A DNA stretch of 64,000 nt from Neocallimastix lanati (nom. inval.) (GCA_016946835.1 JACVTC010000131.1:410001-474000); one strand, 5' to 3'; positions 12,268 through 25,014 are shown, numbered from the stretch's first letter. Numbers and translations: made by a program. Notes: generated by a model not told the origin, from the letters alone.

Positions 12268-13784
12268 TTCAAATATAAAACTAATATATAAATTCGTGAA
12301 TTAATATATATTTATAAAGTTTTAATATACATTAACTTTAAAATATAAATAATTATAATTATAAAACATTCATATATTCATTAAAAGATATTATTTAATA
12401 AATTTTAATAATATAATATTAATTAAAATAAATATTCAAAATTGACAATATCATAAATAAAAACTTTTTTTTTTTTTGTAAATCATTACACATTATATTA
12501 AAATACCAAACATTAATTATTAAATTTTTATACATCATAATATAATAAATAATTAATTATAATTTATAAAATTTAATAATAAGTTAAATTTTTATTTATA
12601 AAACAAGTTTTATTTTTTTTGGATTTTATCTTTAATATTTATTAGAATATTAAAGATACAATAATAATAATAATAATATTTATTAGAATATTATTATTTT
12701 TAAAAGACTAAAAAAAAATATAGTTTTATTATAATTATTTTCAAAAATGGTATATTATATATTAATTATTAATTGCTCTTTGTTACTATATATCATTTAT
12801 TATTTTATTATTTTATTATTTATTATTTATTATTTACTATTTGTTATTATTTACTTATTATTTGTTATATTTATTACAATCATCATTATAATTTATTATT
12901 TGTGTCTATACTCCATATATAGTATTAACTTCATATAGACACTTTACCATTTATGGAACTAAAATATATTTTTCATTTATATTAATATTTATTAAAATTA
13001 AAAAAAAATATTTTTAAATATATAACAAACTAATCATTAAATTAATCATCTATTATTTTATCTAATGTCATTAACTTTTTAAAATTTCTGTTTTTTTTTA
13101 CATATATAAAGAAAAAATATATATATATTTAATTAAAATTTGTCATTATTTTAAGGTAATTTTATATTTAACATAAAATTAAATTAATATATTATTAATT
13201 TAATATATATTAATTCATAATTTATATTATGTTATTACTGAATTTTTTTATTTTTAATAATAAAACACCTAATATATTTTATGTTTTTTTACACTATTTT
13301 ATTTTTTCTTTATTTTAATTTTAATTTTAATTTTATTTTTTTTTTTTTTTTTTTTTTTGATTTTTATCTTGAGTGATATACCCCCAAAAAAAATTTTTTT
13401 TTTATAAAACTTAATAGTATTATTATTAATTAATAATAGTTTTATTCTTAAGTTACACTTACAAATGATCATTAGAATTTAATGTTTACAAATAACATTT
13501 ATAATATTTTAATATTCAAATTGTACTAATCCTTAAATAATTTCAATTTATTTTTAATATAGATAAAAATTCGACTCAATATGAACTTTATTAATTATAA
13601 AAATACATTTTTTTTAATTTTTTTTTTTTTTCTTTTTTAATTTCTTCTTATTTTTTCGTAGTTACTCTTCATTACTTAATATTTATAAAAATAAAATTTT
13701 TATATTTATATATTTATATTAATTTAGAGTATTAAATATCGATAAGAATTATTAGAATTTTATTTGTACTTCCATATGATCGCC

Positions 13785-13816
<32 letters not shown>

Positions 13817-14004
13817 ATATATATATAATACTTTTAACTCAATTATTAATAAATATTTCTAATATCAAGTTTTTAAAGAATGTAATATTTATATAATATT
13901 TAAGTATTATTTTATTTATTTATTTATCTATTTATTTATTTATTATTATTATTTTACGAATATATTTCATATATTAATTAAATATATATATATTTTGAAC
14001 AAAT
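11345..14004. other. Intergenic between convergent genes
   Basis: The genes on either side point toward each other, so this holds two 3' ends. Just after the stop of the Rpr2-family gene is a short hairpin (11379-11394). The rest is A/T, with poly-A tracts of about 45 at 12218-12265 and about 28 at 13784-13811 and a poly-T tract near 13340. The 63-codon frame at 12747-12938 is Ile/Tyr-rich low complexity. Confidence 0.5.
11379..11394 (+). other. Short hairpin in the 3' flank of the Rpr2-family gene
   Basis: AGGCT, a six-base TGGGCT loop and AGCCT form a five-base-pair stem 35 bp after the stop codon, in one of the few GC-rich spots nearby. It could be an mRNA 3'-end element, or it could be chance. 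Confidence 0.3.
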
Positions 14005-14188
14005 TTAAATATAATAAGAATAATATTCATCTTCCTGACTTTTTTCATCAAATGAAGGTATAAAATTAATTTTTTTAATTTCCTCATAACCTTCTGAAAG
14101 AGTTGGTTCACTATAATTTGAATTATAGAATCTATATGCTATATTTGGTATCAAAGTTTCATCTTTAACAATCTATTTGAATTTTAAA

Positions 14189-14235
<47 letters not shown>

Positions 14236-16010
14236 GTATTAGTATTAGTATTATTTATAAAGATTTTATACCTGTCTATATTTATTATTATGTAAACTTA
14301 TTTCTTCATCAGTTTCAAACTTAAAACATCTTACTGGAATATTTAATTTCTTTGCAATCTTTATAAATTTAATTCTTTTATCTTTTGAAGGATTTGTATT
14401 ATCTAATGAAATGATTAATTTTATTTAAATTTAATAAATTTCAATAATTAATACAAATTGTAACAATAAAAATTTTATTATAAATAAATAAAATATATAG
14501 TTATTATTATTATTAATACTATTATTATTTACATATAAAAGTATACTAATCAAACAACTTAAATATTATTAATATTAAATAAATATGTATTTACCAATAA
14601 CAACAGAATGTTTCATTTCTAATTCATTTTCAGCTGCTTTTAAACATTTATCTGCCGTTTTTAATGTATCCTTTATTCATAATATATATATTAATTTATA
14701 TTTTCATATTATTATATAAAAAAATAATATTTTCATAAATAATAAACATAATATTATTTAAAAATATTAAATTCAATAATATTAATAATACATAAAATTC
14801 AATAATATTATAAAAATATATAAAGGAATATATATATATATTATTATTTGTTTACTTGATTAATATGAACATATCCCTTAGGAAGTAAATATTTTTTGGC
14901 GAAGTGTGATTTTCCACTACCAGGATAACCAACAAATATAATCATTTCAATGTGTTTATCCTCTGGTATTAATGGTTTATCAGATGGTTCGAATAATGCA
15001 ACTTTAAATATATATATGTATATTTAAATATTTCATTGATTAATTAATTTTCATATTTCTATTAATACTGTTATATATTTATATTATATTTATATTTATA
15101 TTTATATTTATATTTATATTTATATTTATATTTATATTTATATTTATATTTATATTTATATTTATATTTATATTTATATTTATATTTATATTTATATTTA
15201 TATTTATATTTATATTTATATTTATATTTATATTTATATTTATATTTATATTTATATTTATATTTATATTTATATTTATATTTATATTTATATTTATATT
15301 TATATTTATATTTATATTTATATTTATATTTATATTTATATTTATATTTATATTTATATTTATATTTATATTTATATTTATATTTATATTTATATTTATA
15401 TTTATACTTATATTTATATTTATATTTTTAATTATATTTATATTTATACTTATATTTATATTTATATTTTTAATTATATTTTTAATTATATTTTTAATTA
15501 TAATTATATTGTTATTATATTAATAATGTTATTTTTATATGTAAAATTATAATGATATTGATATTTAATTTTAATTTTAATTTTAATCGTTTTATTTTAT
15601 TTTCTTTAAAGATTAATTTTTTATGTTTAATTAATTTTTTTATACTTTTTCTATTTTTTAATATATTAGGATCTGATACTAATTTAAAGGTTGCTGGTTT
15701 TTCGTTCATAAAGTACTCTTCTGGTGTATAAAATTTTAAATTGCAATTTAATGCAAACTTTCTAAATTCATTCATTAATTAGGTTATTTATAATATAAAA
15801 TGATTTTATAAATAAATAAATTATTAATATATTTATTTATTTATTTATTTTATTTTATTTTAAAAAAAAAAATTGATAAAATATTATGGTATAATTAAAT
15901 ATAACAATAACAATAATAATAATAATTTTAATTAAGAATTATAATAATAGTAATAATAATTATAGTTATAATAATAATAATAATAATAATAATTATCGTT
16001 ACTATAATTA

Positions 16011-16049
<39 letters not shown>

Positions 16050-16689
16050 AGATTTTATACACAAAGTGTATACCTATCATTATCAGAATGATCCTTTTTA
16101 ACACCACGTTTCCATCCTTCTGGTCTTCCTGCAGCGTCTCCACAATAAAAACTTTTTTCATAATCTTATTGATATGAATATATATTAAACATGAGTAAAA
16201 AATAATTATTATTATTAATTAAAAAAAATATATATTAATCATAGAAGTATTATCAATAAAAAATTAAAAAAAAAAAAAAAAAAAAATTAATAAACAAAAA
16301 ATATAGGTTTATATAAAAAAAAAATTCTAATATATATATATTATTTATATTTATATAAATTATCAATTTCATATTTCAACAAATTTACTAATTAGTAAAC
16401 ATATATATATATATATTTAAATATATTTATAAAAGCTTACTTATATCAACTTTATTATATTTTTCTAAAAATGTATTCCATATTCCTTTACAAGGTTTTC
16501 TAAATTTATCTTTTTCTACTGCACAAAAAATCATAATTGGAATATCTAAAATCTTAAATATATTATTAATTTTAATTTTAAATTGCTCTTCTTTTATTTT
16601 AGCATTTTTTTTACTATCAATTCTTGAGAATCCATTTTGATTTGAAAAAATAACTACGCGAAAACTAAATTGTAAAAGTAATATAAGAC

Positions 16690-16721
<32 letters not shown>

Positions 16722-17554
16722 AAATATATATTTTATGTTTAATAACATTAATATAATTAAAACAGTTAATTGGTAAAGTAAATTTGAAGATGAGATAGAA
16801 ACTTAATACTTTTTTTTAAAAAAATAAAATAAAATAAAATAAAATAAAGGGAACTCTCTTTTATAATTACCCATCTTCAACTAATTTTTTTAATTTATTT
16901 GGAATAAATGAATATGTAAATTGCCAGTCATCTGCATTTTTTGGAAATTTATTCTTTCCCTTAGGTCTAATTAATGTTTCATCCTTAATAAATATTTATA
17001 TGTCAAATTTAATAAATTCATTTTATAGTAGTAATAGACACATAATTGTTTGGTTAATACATCATAAATATAATTACAAAAGAATAAAAAGAAAAAAATA
17101 ATAATAAATAAGATAATAAAATTTGATAATATCTAAATTATATTAGAATACCAAATCAAATGCTGCTATTTTTTCATTTGGAGATTGAGTTTTATAACTT
17201 TTAATAAGGACTGTATCTTCTTCTCTCCAATCATCAGGCATTCCAACTTTTTTTTTTTAGAAGATAAAATAAATATAATAAAATAAAATAAAGTAAAATA
17301 AAATTTAAAAGTACAATATAAAAATACACAAAATATAAAATATTGAATATTTATTAATACTTCTTTTTTTTTTTTTTTTTTGGTTTTAAATTTATGTCCA
17401 ATTTATAAAACAAATTAAAATAATAATGGTAATAATAATAAAACTTAAACGCTAGACATATAAATAGTATTTATTAATACTAGAAATTTCAAATAGAGCT
17501 TATTATTAATATTATTTTTACGTATTAAATTTACTTTTTTATATTTTTAATAAA

Positions 17555-17594
<40 letters not shown>

Positions 17595-17665
17595 GCAATA
17601 CCATTTAACTTTTTTGCATTATTCTTATCCTTATTATCATTTAGCTTCCTTTTTCTAGATGTCAT
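14005..17665 (-). CDS. PNKP: Bifunctional polynucleotide 3'-phosphatase/5'-kinase (PNKP), ten exons
   Basis: It restores 3'-OH and 5'-phosphate ends at DNA breaks so that they can be ligated. Exons (minus) are 17665-17602, 17246-17152, 16983-16871, 16664-16441, 16164-16074, 15761-15646, 15001-14856, 14670-14595, 14402-14272 and 14172-14005. They total 1224 nt (407 residues) and all phases fit. The HAD phosphatase domain shows FD52LD54ET, split by intron 2 exactly between the Leu and the second Asp, then SNQNG (98-102), the [15 protein letters not shown] segment, and GDAAGRP (D175) with DRKFA. The P-loop kinase domain has GYPGSGKS (259-266), a DTL at 284-286, DNTNPS (309-314) and HNNKYR (346-351). 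There is no N-terminal FHA domain, unlike animals and like fission yeast Pnk1; instead there is a short basic leader (TSRKRK) that could be a nuclear signal. The exon 6 donor (GTATAA at 15645) was chosen because it is in phase with the next exon and precedes a stop. Confidence 0.93.
14189..14247. repeat. (ATT)n in a PNKP intron
   Basis: About 15 ATT units are followed by AGT-containing variants, in the last PNKP intron (14173-14271). Another ATT run lies in the first intron at about 17555-17594. Confidence 0.8.
15002..15645 (-). other. PNKP intron 6, filled by a hexanucleotide satellite
   Basis: At 644 nt this is the longest intron of the gene; the others are mostly 80-360 nt. About two thirds of it is a TATATT array. 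The donor GTATAA and the acceptor TTTAAAG flank an exact phase 1 junction between the phosphatase and kinase halves. Confidence 0.7.
15073..15438. repeat. (TATATT)n hexanucleotide array
   Basis: Roughly 60 head-to-tail TATATT units are nearly perfect in the centre. At the right edge the array turns into variants carrying TATACT and TTTTAATTA interruptions up to about 15500. It lies wholly within a PNKP intron. Confidence 0.92.
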
Positions 17666-19220
17666 TATTACAATATTTCAACTTTTTTTTTTCTAATTAT
17701 AATTATTTTTAAGTATTATATATATATATATATTTTTTAATATGGATGATAAATTTTTTGAACTACTATTTATTATTTATTATATTTTTTAATTATAATT
17801 AGAGTTAATTAAAATATTATTAAATAAGGTCCAATCATTTAATATTTTTTTTTACTATAAAATCAAAGTATATACTTTAATAACTGTAAAAGAATCAATT
17901 CAATAATTCAATAAAACTATAGTAATCTTTTATGGAAGAAATATTAATTTTATTATATTTTATTTTAATTTTATAATAGTATATATATATATTTTTTTTT
18001 AAATTTATTTTATATTTAATTAATTTATTTTTTCTTTTTTCTTTATGTCTTATTTATTTATGAATTCTTTGTTTTTTAGTTATAATTGTTAAAATATAAT
18101 GTTTTAAAAATTTTTTAAAAAAAATGAAATACGATTATAATTATAAAAAAAAAAAAAAAAAAAAAAAACATTAATTGCTCTTATAACTTTAACTATTAAA
18201 ATGTTAATAAATAATATTTTATTATTAACATCATAATTTTTTAAAAATATAAAATATTAATTTTAAAAAATAAATATTGCAATCCGAAATATAAAAAATA
18301 AAATGAAAAAAGCAATAAAAAAGGAACAAAGCATAAAAAAAACATAAAATAAAATATATATATATTGTTATGAATATTATACATTAAGTGTCTTACAAAA
18401 TTAAAAAATATCACTATACTACTAAGTATAAAAAGTAATAATAAATAATAATTTATTACTGAAAATAATGAAATAAATATTGGGTTAATTATATAAATGA
18501 TAATAATAATATATATGATATGTTTAGAAATACGCTTTAATAATAATAAATAATGTTATCTAATAAATGTCTCTAATATATGGATAATAAATAAAATATT
18601 AAAAGTTAAAAATATAATTATTAATTATGAAAATCTCTGAATAATATAATTAAGTAATAATAGAAATCTTTTCTTTTTTTTACTATTATTTAGCATTGCT
18701 AAATATATATAAAAAATATAATAAAATATATAAGTATTAGCTTTTTTTTTCCTCCTTTTCCTTTTTTTTAAAAAAAAACTTCTCTTTCTTATTCACAAGT
18801 ATAATTGTTAACGTTCCAGCATTGAATGCTAACTATATAATTTTTAAAACGAAAGGTCGTAATATATTTATGTTTATCATTTGCACTCTTAAGTTTTCTA
18901 TACTTGTTTTTATCATGATTTAAACGGCTTAGCTTTTGTTGCCTAGACCTTTTTATTTATTTATTTATTTTTATTTTTTTTTTTTTTAATTTTTTTTTTT
19001 ATTATTTTATTTTTAATAATTTATTATTATTAAATGTTTATTATTATTATCTTTTATTATAAAAATTAAAAAATTATATAAAAAAAATCTAACACTAATT
19101 AAATATTTATAATATTTACACAATAACTACTTTTGTATATACTATAAATATTTAAATAGTTTATATATAAATAATACATAGAAATTATTTTTTTTATTAA
19201 CTCATATTCACATATCAAAT
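17666..19220. other. Intergenic; one higher-complexity island
   Basis: This is the PNKP 5' flank and the 3' flank of the EF-hand gene. It is mostly A/T runs, but 18780-18960 has balanced sequence with small hairpins and no reading frame (listed separately as a possible RNA). Confidence 0.45.
18780..18960. other. Non-coding island of higher GC, possible structured RNA
   Basis: About 180 bp stand out from the surrounding A/T DNA. It holds a tight inverted repeat AGCATT-G-AATGCT near 18822, a second imperfect inverted repeat between GGCTTAGC and GCCTAGACC near 18926-18953, and a T-rich run just after. No open frame crosses it. I checked by eye for U1, U2, U4, U5, U6, U3, tRNA and SRP consensus boxes and found none that are convincing. 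It could be an unrecognised small RNA, a regulatory block or a remnant. Confidence 0.25.
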
Positions 19221-19842
19221 TTACTTTTTCTTTGGTTGAAGCTTTTCATATAAAGTCTTTTCATCATAATTCTTTAAGAAATCATCAATTGTTTCTTCTT
19301 TATAATTTAAAGTTTGAAGATGATACATCTCAAAGAAACCTTTTAAAGTAAGTTCATTTCTATCATTAGTGTCAAAAGATTCAAGAATTTCATTAAAATC
19401 TTCAGTGGATAACTATAAAATGATTTGAAATTTTTATTTATTAAATTTTATATAAAGAATTTAGAAAAACATAATATTTTATTAACTTATTTATTTACTT
19501 ATTTATTTATTAAATAATTACAAATAAATAAATAAATAATCTTTTTATTTTTATTTATTTTTTTTTATATATATAAATATATATATTTATATTTATAAAT
19601 ATAAATCAAAAAATAGTATATTATAAATATTATATTATATTTACCTTTTTACCATTAGTAGTTGTGAAGTATGAATTAATTTCTGAATGATTCCAGAATC
19701 CATCTTCATCAGCATCAAATTTTTCGAAGATTTCTCTTAAAACAGTTTCACATTCTTCGGTAAACCAATCATCTTTATCATCAAGTAACTTAATATTTAA
19801 TAAAGTAGACTTAGTAATCTTCTTTCCAGCAATTAAATCCAT
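19221..19842 (-). CDS. EF-hand protein resembling the Miro EF-hand pair, two exons
   Basis: This is a small calcium-binding protein of 129 residues. Exons are 19842-19645 and 19412-19221, joined in phase 0 after GGT-AAA-AAG with donor GTAAAT. The first EF-hand is canonical: the loop D43-A-D-E-D-G-F-W-N-H-S-E54 has ligands at positions 1, 3, 5 and 12 and Gly at 6. The second loop (D80-T-N-D-R-N-E-L-T-L-K-G91) lacks the acidic residue at position 12 and probably binds weakly or not at all. The paired pattern FEKFDADEDG...E, then a second segment ending LTLKGFFEMYHL, recalls the EF-hand and EF-associated helices of mitochondrial Miro GTPases. There is no GTPase domain and no membrane anchor here. 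The C-terminus is basic (QPKKK). The specific role is unknown. Confidence 0.82.
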
Positions 19843-19948
19843 GGTTTAATAATTATTATAACTTTATTTTATTTTATTCTACGACGTTTCTTAAAAGAAA
19901 AAAAAGAAAAATATTTATATTATTTATTATAGAAACAAAAGAAAAGAG

Positions 19949-19989
<41 letters not shown>

Positions 19990-20517
19990 TTACTAAAAAA
20001 GGTAAAAATAAAAAGTTTAATATTGTGTTCCAATAAATATTTAGTATTTATTATTAATTATAAATTTTAATATAATAATATATATAATAATAATTAAAAT
20101 AAAAAAAAAAAAATTTTTTTTTATTATTCTTTTATTTTTTATAATATATTTAATATTATTAATATTATTATTATTATTTATATTTATTATTAGTATTATT
20201 ATTTTATTTTAATAATTGTTATTAAAAAATAAAAATAATAATTAAAAAATATTTATACATATTTTTTTTTTGAATATATGAATGTATATGCCACTTTATT
20301 GCCACTCTCTTGGTCATACCATAAAAATTTTAATTAAAAATTTTATTATACTATTTATTTAAAAAAAAGTTTTAATTATTAAATTAAAAATATTAAATAC
20401 AAAATTAATAATATTTATACAAGAATTAAAATAATAATAAAAATTAATGTATAAAATTAAAAAAATTTATATAAAAATAAAATTACTATACAAACAAAAT
20501 TAAAAATATTTAAAAAA
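19843..20517. other. Intergenic, AT repeats
   Basis: Contains an (AT)n run near 19955-19980, mixed A/T runs, and a slightly more complex patch at 20285-20320 with two GCCACT motifs. The bases just past the tRNA 3' end are listed with the tRNA. Confidence 0.45.
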
Positions 20518-20590
20518 CACCTGAGATGGGACTCGAACCCACAATCCTTGCCTTAGGAGGGCAATGCCTTATCCATTAGGCCACACAGGC
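20518..20590 (-). tRNA. tRNA-Arg (anticodon CCT)
   Basis: A 73-nt minus-strand cloverleaf without an intron. Acceptor strands GCCTGTG and CTCAGGT pair with one T-T mismatch and one G-T pair. The D arm is GCC/GGC with a TAATGGATAA loop. The anticodon stem TTGCC/GGCAA carries the loop CTCCTAA, giving CCT and decoding AGG. The T arm is GTGGG/CCCAT with loop TTCGAGT. The discriminator is G. The GGTTCGAGTCC B box is intact, and a TTTTTT terminator follows at once. It decodes an Arg codon that is scarce in this AT-rich gene set. Confidence 0.95.
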
Positions 20591-21863
20591 TTATTTCAAT
20601 TTTGATGATACAAGATGAAAAGAAAAATAATGATATTTTAAAATTATTATTAAATTATATTAATTATATAAAGTTTGTAAAATATATATTATTATAAAAT
20701 TAAAATTAATTATATAAAAATGATGAATTATATTAATTATAAATCATATAAAATAATATTATTATAGTATAAAATTTAATTATTATAATATAAACTTTTA
20801 TATTAATGTTTATATAAAATATAACAATTATGATTTAATATAGAGATAATAATTATAAAAAAAAATATATATAAAAATATTATAAAAAAAAAAAAAATGT
20901 TTTTGTTAATAAATTATTGATATATGTTAATTAGTAATAGTTGATTTAATATAAGAAAAATGTTTTAATTAGTTAAGATAGTAGTTTAGTTATTAGTTTT
21001 AATAAAATTAGTTGTTTAAGTAATTAATTGTAGAATATTATAATTAAATTATAATTATTAATAGTTAATATGATAAAAATAAAATAAAATAAAATAAAAT
21101 AAAATAAAATAAAATAAAATAAAATAAAATAAAATAAAATAAAATAAAATAAAATAAAATAAAAATAAAATATTACAAAACAAATATCCTAAAATAAAAA
21201 TTTTAAATAATTAAATAAAATAATTAATATTATTATTAGAATATATAATTTAATACAATTCCCCAGTGTAGCGCCCAAAACTATTGTAAATACGAATATT
21301 TAAAATATATCGTATCATCGAAGGAGATCTAATAATATTTAATTTTTACAAATATTTTCTTTTATCGTTTTACCTAATTGATACTATTATTATTTTATTT
21401 TCATTTTAAAGACATTTTACTAAAAGCTCTGAATATAATTTTTTATTCATTTTATAAGAATATTTTTTTTTTGTTTAATCAAATATATATATAAAGTATT
21501 ATAAATATTATTTCCAGAATTATTGGAAATATTATAAAGTAATTCTTTTTCTATTATACATAAAGAATCACAATTAGTGTAACTATAATTTCCAATCATA
21601 TATATTTTATAGTATTAACAATAATAAAAATACAATAATTTAATAATAGAATCATATAATTTCTGTGATACAACTAATAAATATTGAAGAATAAATTTTA
21701 AATACTAAATAATATAATTTATAATTATTATAAAAAAAAATTAAACCCAATAATTATAGCAGTATTTAATTTTGGAAATATTAGGTAAATTTTGTTTTGA
21801 TTTAAACTTTATAAATATAATTTTTTAAAAATTATTTTTATCTATTTATAATGTTTATAAATA

Positions 21864-21904
<41 letters not shown>

Positions 21905-23264
21905 ATTTCTTAGATTTTAATTTTTTATAATGTAATTATTGACATGTTTTATTAAAAATTATTTATACACGATATTATTGTTATTATGTCAAAATATTAT
22001 ATGTAAATTTTAATAAAATAGGATTAAATAAAAATAATTTAAAAATAAGGTATATATTAAATTATAGATAATATATATTGACGTGGATTATAAATAATAC
22101 CATTATTTGAATTATTATATATATTAATATAATACTTCTATTAATTAAATAGTTTTAAGATAGTCTTAAAATGACAATTGGTGATAAAATATTAATTAAA
22201 ATTTAAGAGAACTATTAATTATGGAAAAATTATTAATAAATGAAGGCTTTTCAAAATTTTTCTCTAAATATACTTATAAATTATAGGAGAACACCTAACC
22301 TAAAAGTAGTTAATTAAAATAATATATATAATGAATATAATGTTCCTAGTAAAAATATATATATTAATTTAGTTTTTAATTGAACGTGATAAAATTAATA
22401 ATAATAAAATATAAATTAAAATAAATTAAACCACTTTTTTTTTTTAATCTTAGAAATGTTTGATTTTCATCAGTAATTGAATTTAATTTTTATTATTATT
22501 ATTATTATTATTATTTTTTATAATATTAGAATAATTTCATCTTGAGAAGAGATCAATTATTTCAACATGAAAAAAAAAATATATATAATTAATATTTTCT
22601 GTATTTTAATTACAATAGTCATAAATAGTAAAAGACATAATACTTTTAGAATAATCATAAAAAATTTCTACTTTTTGTAACTTTAACAAAGTAAATAACG
22701 ACATGTTAAATAATAAAAATAGATTTTCAGGGTTTTTAAATGTATTAATAAATTAAAATATAATGGAATTGCTTAAAATAATAAAAAATTATGATATAAA
22801 ATAAATATTAGTTAGAATAAGCATAGTAATAAAAACGTTTTTATCATGGTTATTTAATAAAGGTATTTTATGACATGACATTAAGTAATAAAATAATATA
22901 CTGAAAATTGAAAAAGAGATTAATATTATAAATTTAATTATAAAATTTATAGGTAAAAAAAAAATAAATAAATTGGAAATAATATTTTATTTAAAATTTT
23001 TAAATAAAGGTTAGGATATATTATTAATAAAAGGGCATTTCCCAAATTGAAAATTATTAAATAAATGAATAAAATAAATAAAAAAAATATTATTAATATT
23101 AATGTATTTATATTTTAGAAGAAAATATTTAAATATTAAAAATTTTTTTTCATATATAAATATCTTTACAAATATCTGTTTAAATAAATATATAAATGAA
23201 TTTATAAAAATAATATTAAACTACTTTAGAAAAAGAAAAGTGTTAGAAATGATTTCATTAAATT
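20591..23264. other. Gene desert with AAAAT array and decayed repeat traces
   Basis: No gene is seen. It contains the AAAAT array (21074-21171), a more balanced patch at about 21258-21330 (GTGTAGCGCCC, GAAGGAGATCT), and a poly-A tract at about 21870-21899. At about 23033-23104 a short stretch matches the inner part of the second inverted-repeat family seen intact at 44.5 kb. Confidence 0.45.
21074..21171. repeat. (AAAAT)n pentanucleotide array
   Basis: About 19 near-perfect head-to-tail units between A/T DNA. Confidence 0.9.
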
Positions 23265-23286
23265 GAATCTAGTGTTTTTCAATCGT

Positions 23287-23590
23287 GCATTCATAATGTG
23301 GCGTATTTTTGTATGAGGCTTGTTTTTTAATAATTAAATAAATAATAAATATTCTTTTTTTTATATATATAATTTATTAATATTCAATTATAAAAATAAT
23401 TTTTTATAATTCTTTTTTAATAGAATATATTATTATTTCTTTGAAAATAGTTATTTAATAATATATTTAATTGAAAAAATATATTATTATTTCTTTTAAA
23501 ATATTAATTATTTATATATTTATTATGATTGCATAGAATATCTTAAAAATGTATGGCTTTATTAAAAATAATATATGCCACATTATAAAC
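23287..23590 (+). mobile_element. MITE-like element, family 1, copy A
   Basis: A short non-autonomous DNA-transposon-like unit of about 300 bp. The left end contains ATAATGTGGCGTATTTTTG, followed by GAGGCTTG. The right end reads TGTATGGCTTTATT, then ATATGCCACATTAT, the inverse of the left end. The interior is an A/T block with the family landmarks AATAAATATTC, TTTTTAATAGAATATATTATT and GATTGCATAGAATATCTT. GAATCTAGTG lies just upstream, as in copies B and E, so the true left border may be about 20 bp further out. Confidence 0.7.
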
Positions 23591-23814
23591 ATTATAAAAT
23601 GTACGATCCCCATTAAATTATAGTTGAAATGCTTAAATGATTTAAATATTAAAATTATTCAAAAAAATAAATAATAAATTATTAAGAAATGACAGAAAAT
23701 TGACCAAATGAATTCTGTCATATATAATAATAATTTTTTAATAGCAAAAATTATTTTAAAAAGAGAATAAATGAATAATTAAAATAATGATTGAAGTGTT
23801 TTTAAGAATCTAGT

Positions 23815-24060
23815 GCATTTCACAATGTGGCGTGTTTTATATGTGGCTTGTTTTAATAATTAAGTAAATAATAAATATTCTTTTTTTTATATACATAATT
23901 TATTAAAATTCAATTGTAAAAATAATTTTTTATAATTCTTTTTTAATAGAATATATTATTTCTTTTGAAAAAGTTATTTAATAATATTTAATTGATTGTA
24001 TATAGAATATCTTAAAAATATATGGCTTTTTTAAAAAAGTATATACGCCATATTTCAAAA
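23815..24060 (+). mobile_element. MITE-like element, family 1, copy B
   Basis: Same orientation as copy A and about 250 bp long. The left end is GCATTTCACAATGTGGCGTG, then ATGTGGCTTG. The right end is ATATGGCTTTTTT, then TATACGCCATATTTC. It is preceded by GAATCTAGTG and followed at 24078 by CACGATCCCC, which is also seen beside copy A. It is internally shortened relative to copies A and E. Confidence 0.7.
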
Positions 24061-24290
24061 TGCTCTATTGAGAAATACACGATCCCCTATTTTTAATCTT
24101 TATTGGATAGGTTAGATTAAGAACATTAAAATACATTTTATGATAAAATATTATAATTTTAAAAATATATTTTTAAAATTAAAAAAATTATTATATTTTA
24201 TTGTATTATTTTGTTACTTCAATTTTTAAATTAAGTGAATAATTAAATAAATCATATAATTGTTATATTTTATGTTTTTAATTCGGGGCG

Positions 24291-24623
24291 TGTATTTCGC
24301 AGTGTGGCGTATAAATAATATTAAATAAAGCCATACACTTTTAAGATATTCTATACAATCATAAATAAATAATTATTATTTTAAAAGAAGTAATAATATA
24401 TTTTTTCAATTAAATATTATTAAATAACTATTTCAAAAGAAACAATAATATATTTTATTGAAAAAGAATTATAAAAAATTATTATATAATTGAATATTAA
24501 TAAATTAATATTCAATTATATATATAAAAAAAAAGAATATTTATTATTTATTTAATTATTATTTATTAATTATTATTTAATTGATTGTAAAACAAGCCAC
24601 AATATAAAATAAAATAAGGCATA
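24291..24623 (-). mobile_element. MITE-like element, family 1, copy C (inverted)
   Basis: Reads in the opposite orientation. Its plus-strand left end TGTATTTCGCAGTGTGGCGT is the family's right terminus reversed. It is followed by AAAGCCATACA, AAGATATTCTATACAATC and the reversed interior, ending AAACAAGCCACA then AAGGCATATT. A GGGGCG just outside echoes the GATCCCC found beside copies A and B. Further GTGGCT motifs at 24634, 24663 and 24724 look like remnants of more copies. Confidence 0.65.
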
Positions 24624-25014
24624 TTTATATAATGTGGCTTTTTATAAAAGTTACATATTGTTATATAAGTGGCTCGGCATAAATTAAATATTAATTTAAA
24701 GGAAATTGTTACTTTTCGGAACGTGGCTTGAAATTAATTCATAATTTAACTCCCCATATTTTTAAAATTAAATATTATTCAATATAATTTTATTATTTAT
24801 TAAAAATTTAAAAAATTATTATTCATTTATCAATTAATATTTAACATGAACGGTTTATTAAAGTACATCATATTTTATATTAAGCCACATTAGGAAATTT
24901 ACTATTATTTAAAAAAAAATTAAAATGCTGTAAAAATTTATTTACATTTCAAAAGGTAACGTTCAGAAATTCAACATTTCCATTATTTTATTATATTTTA
25001 AATGAATCAAATGT

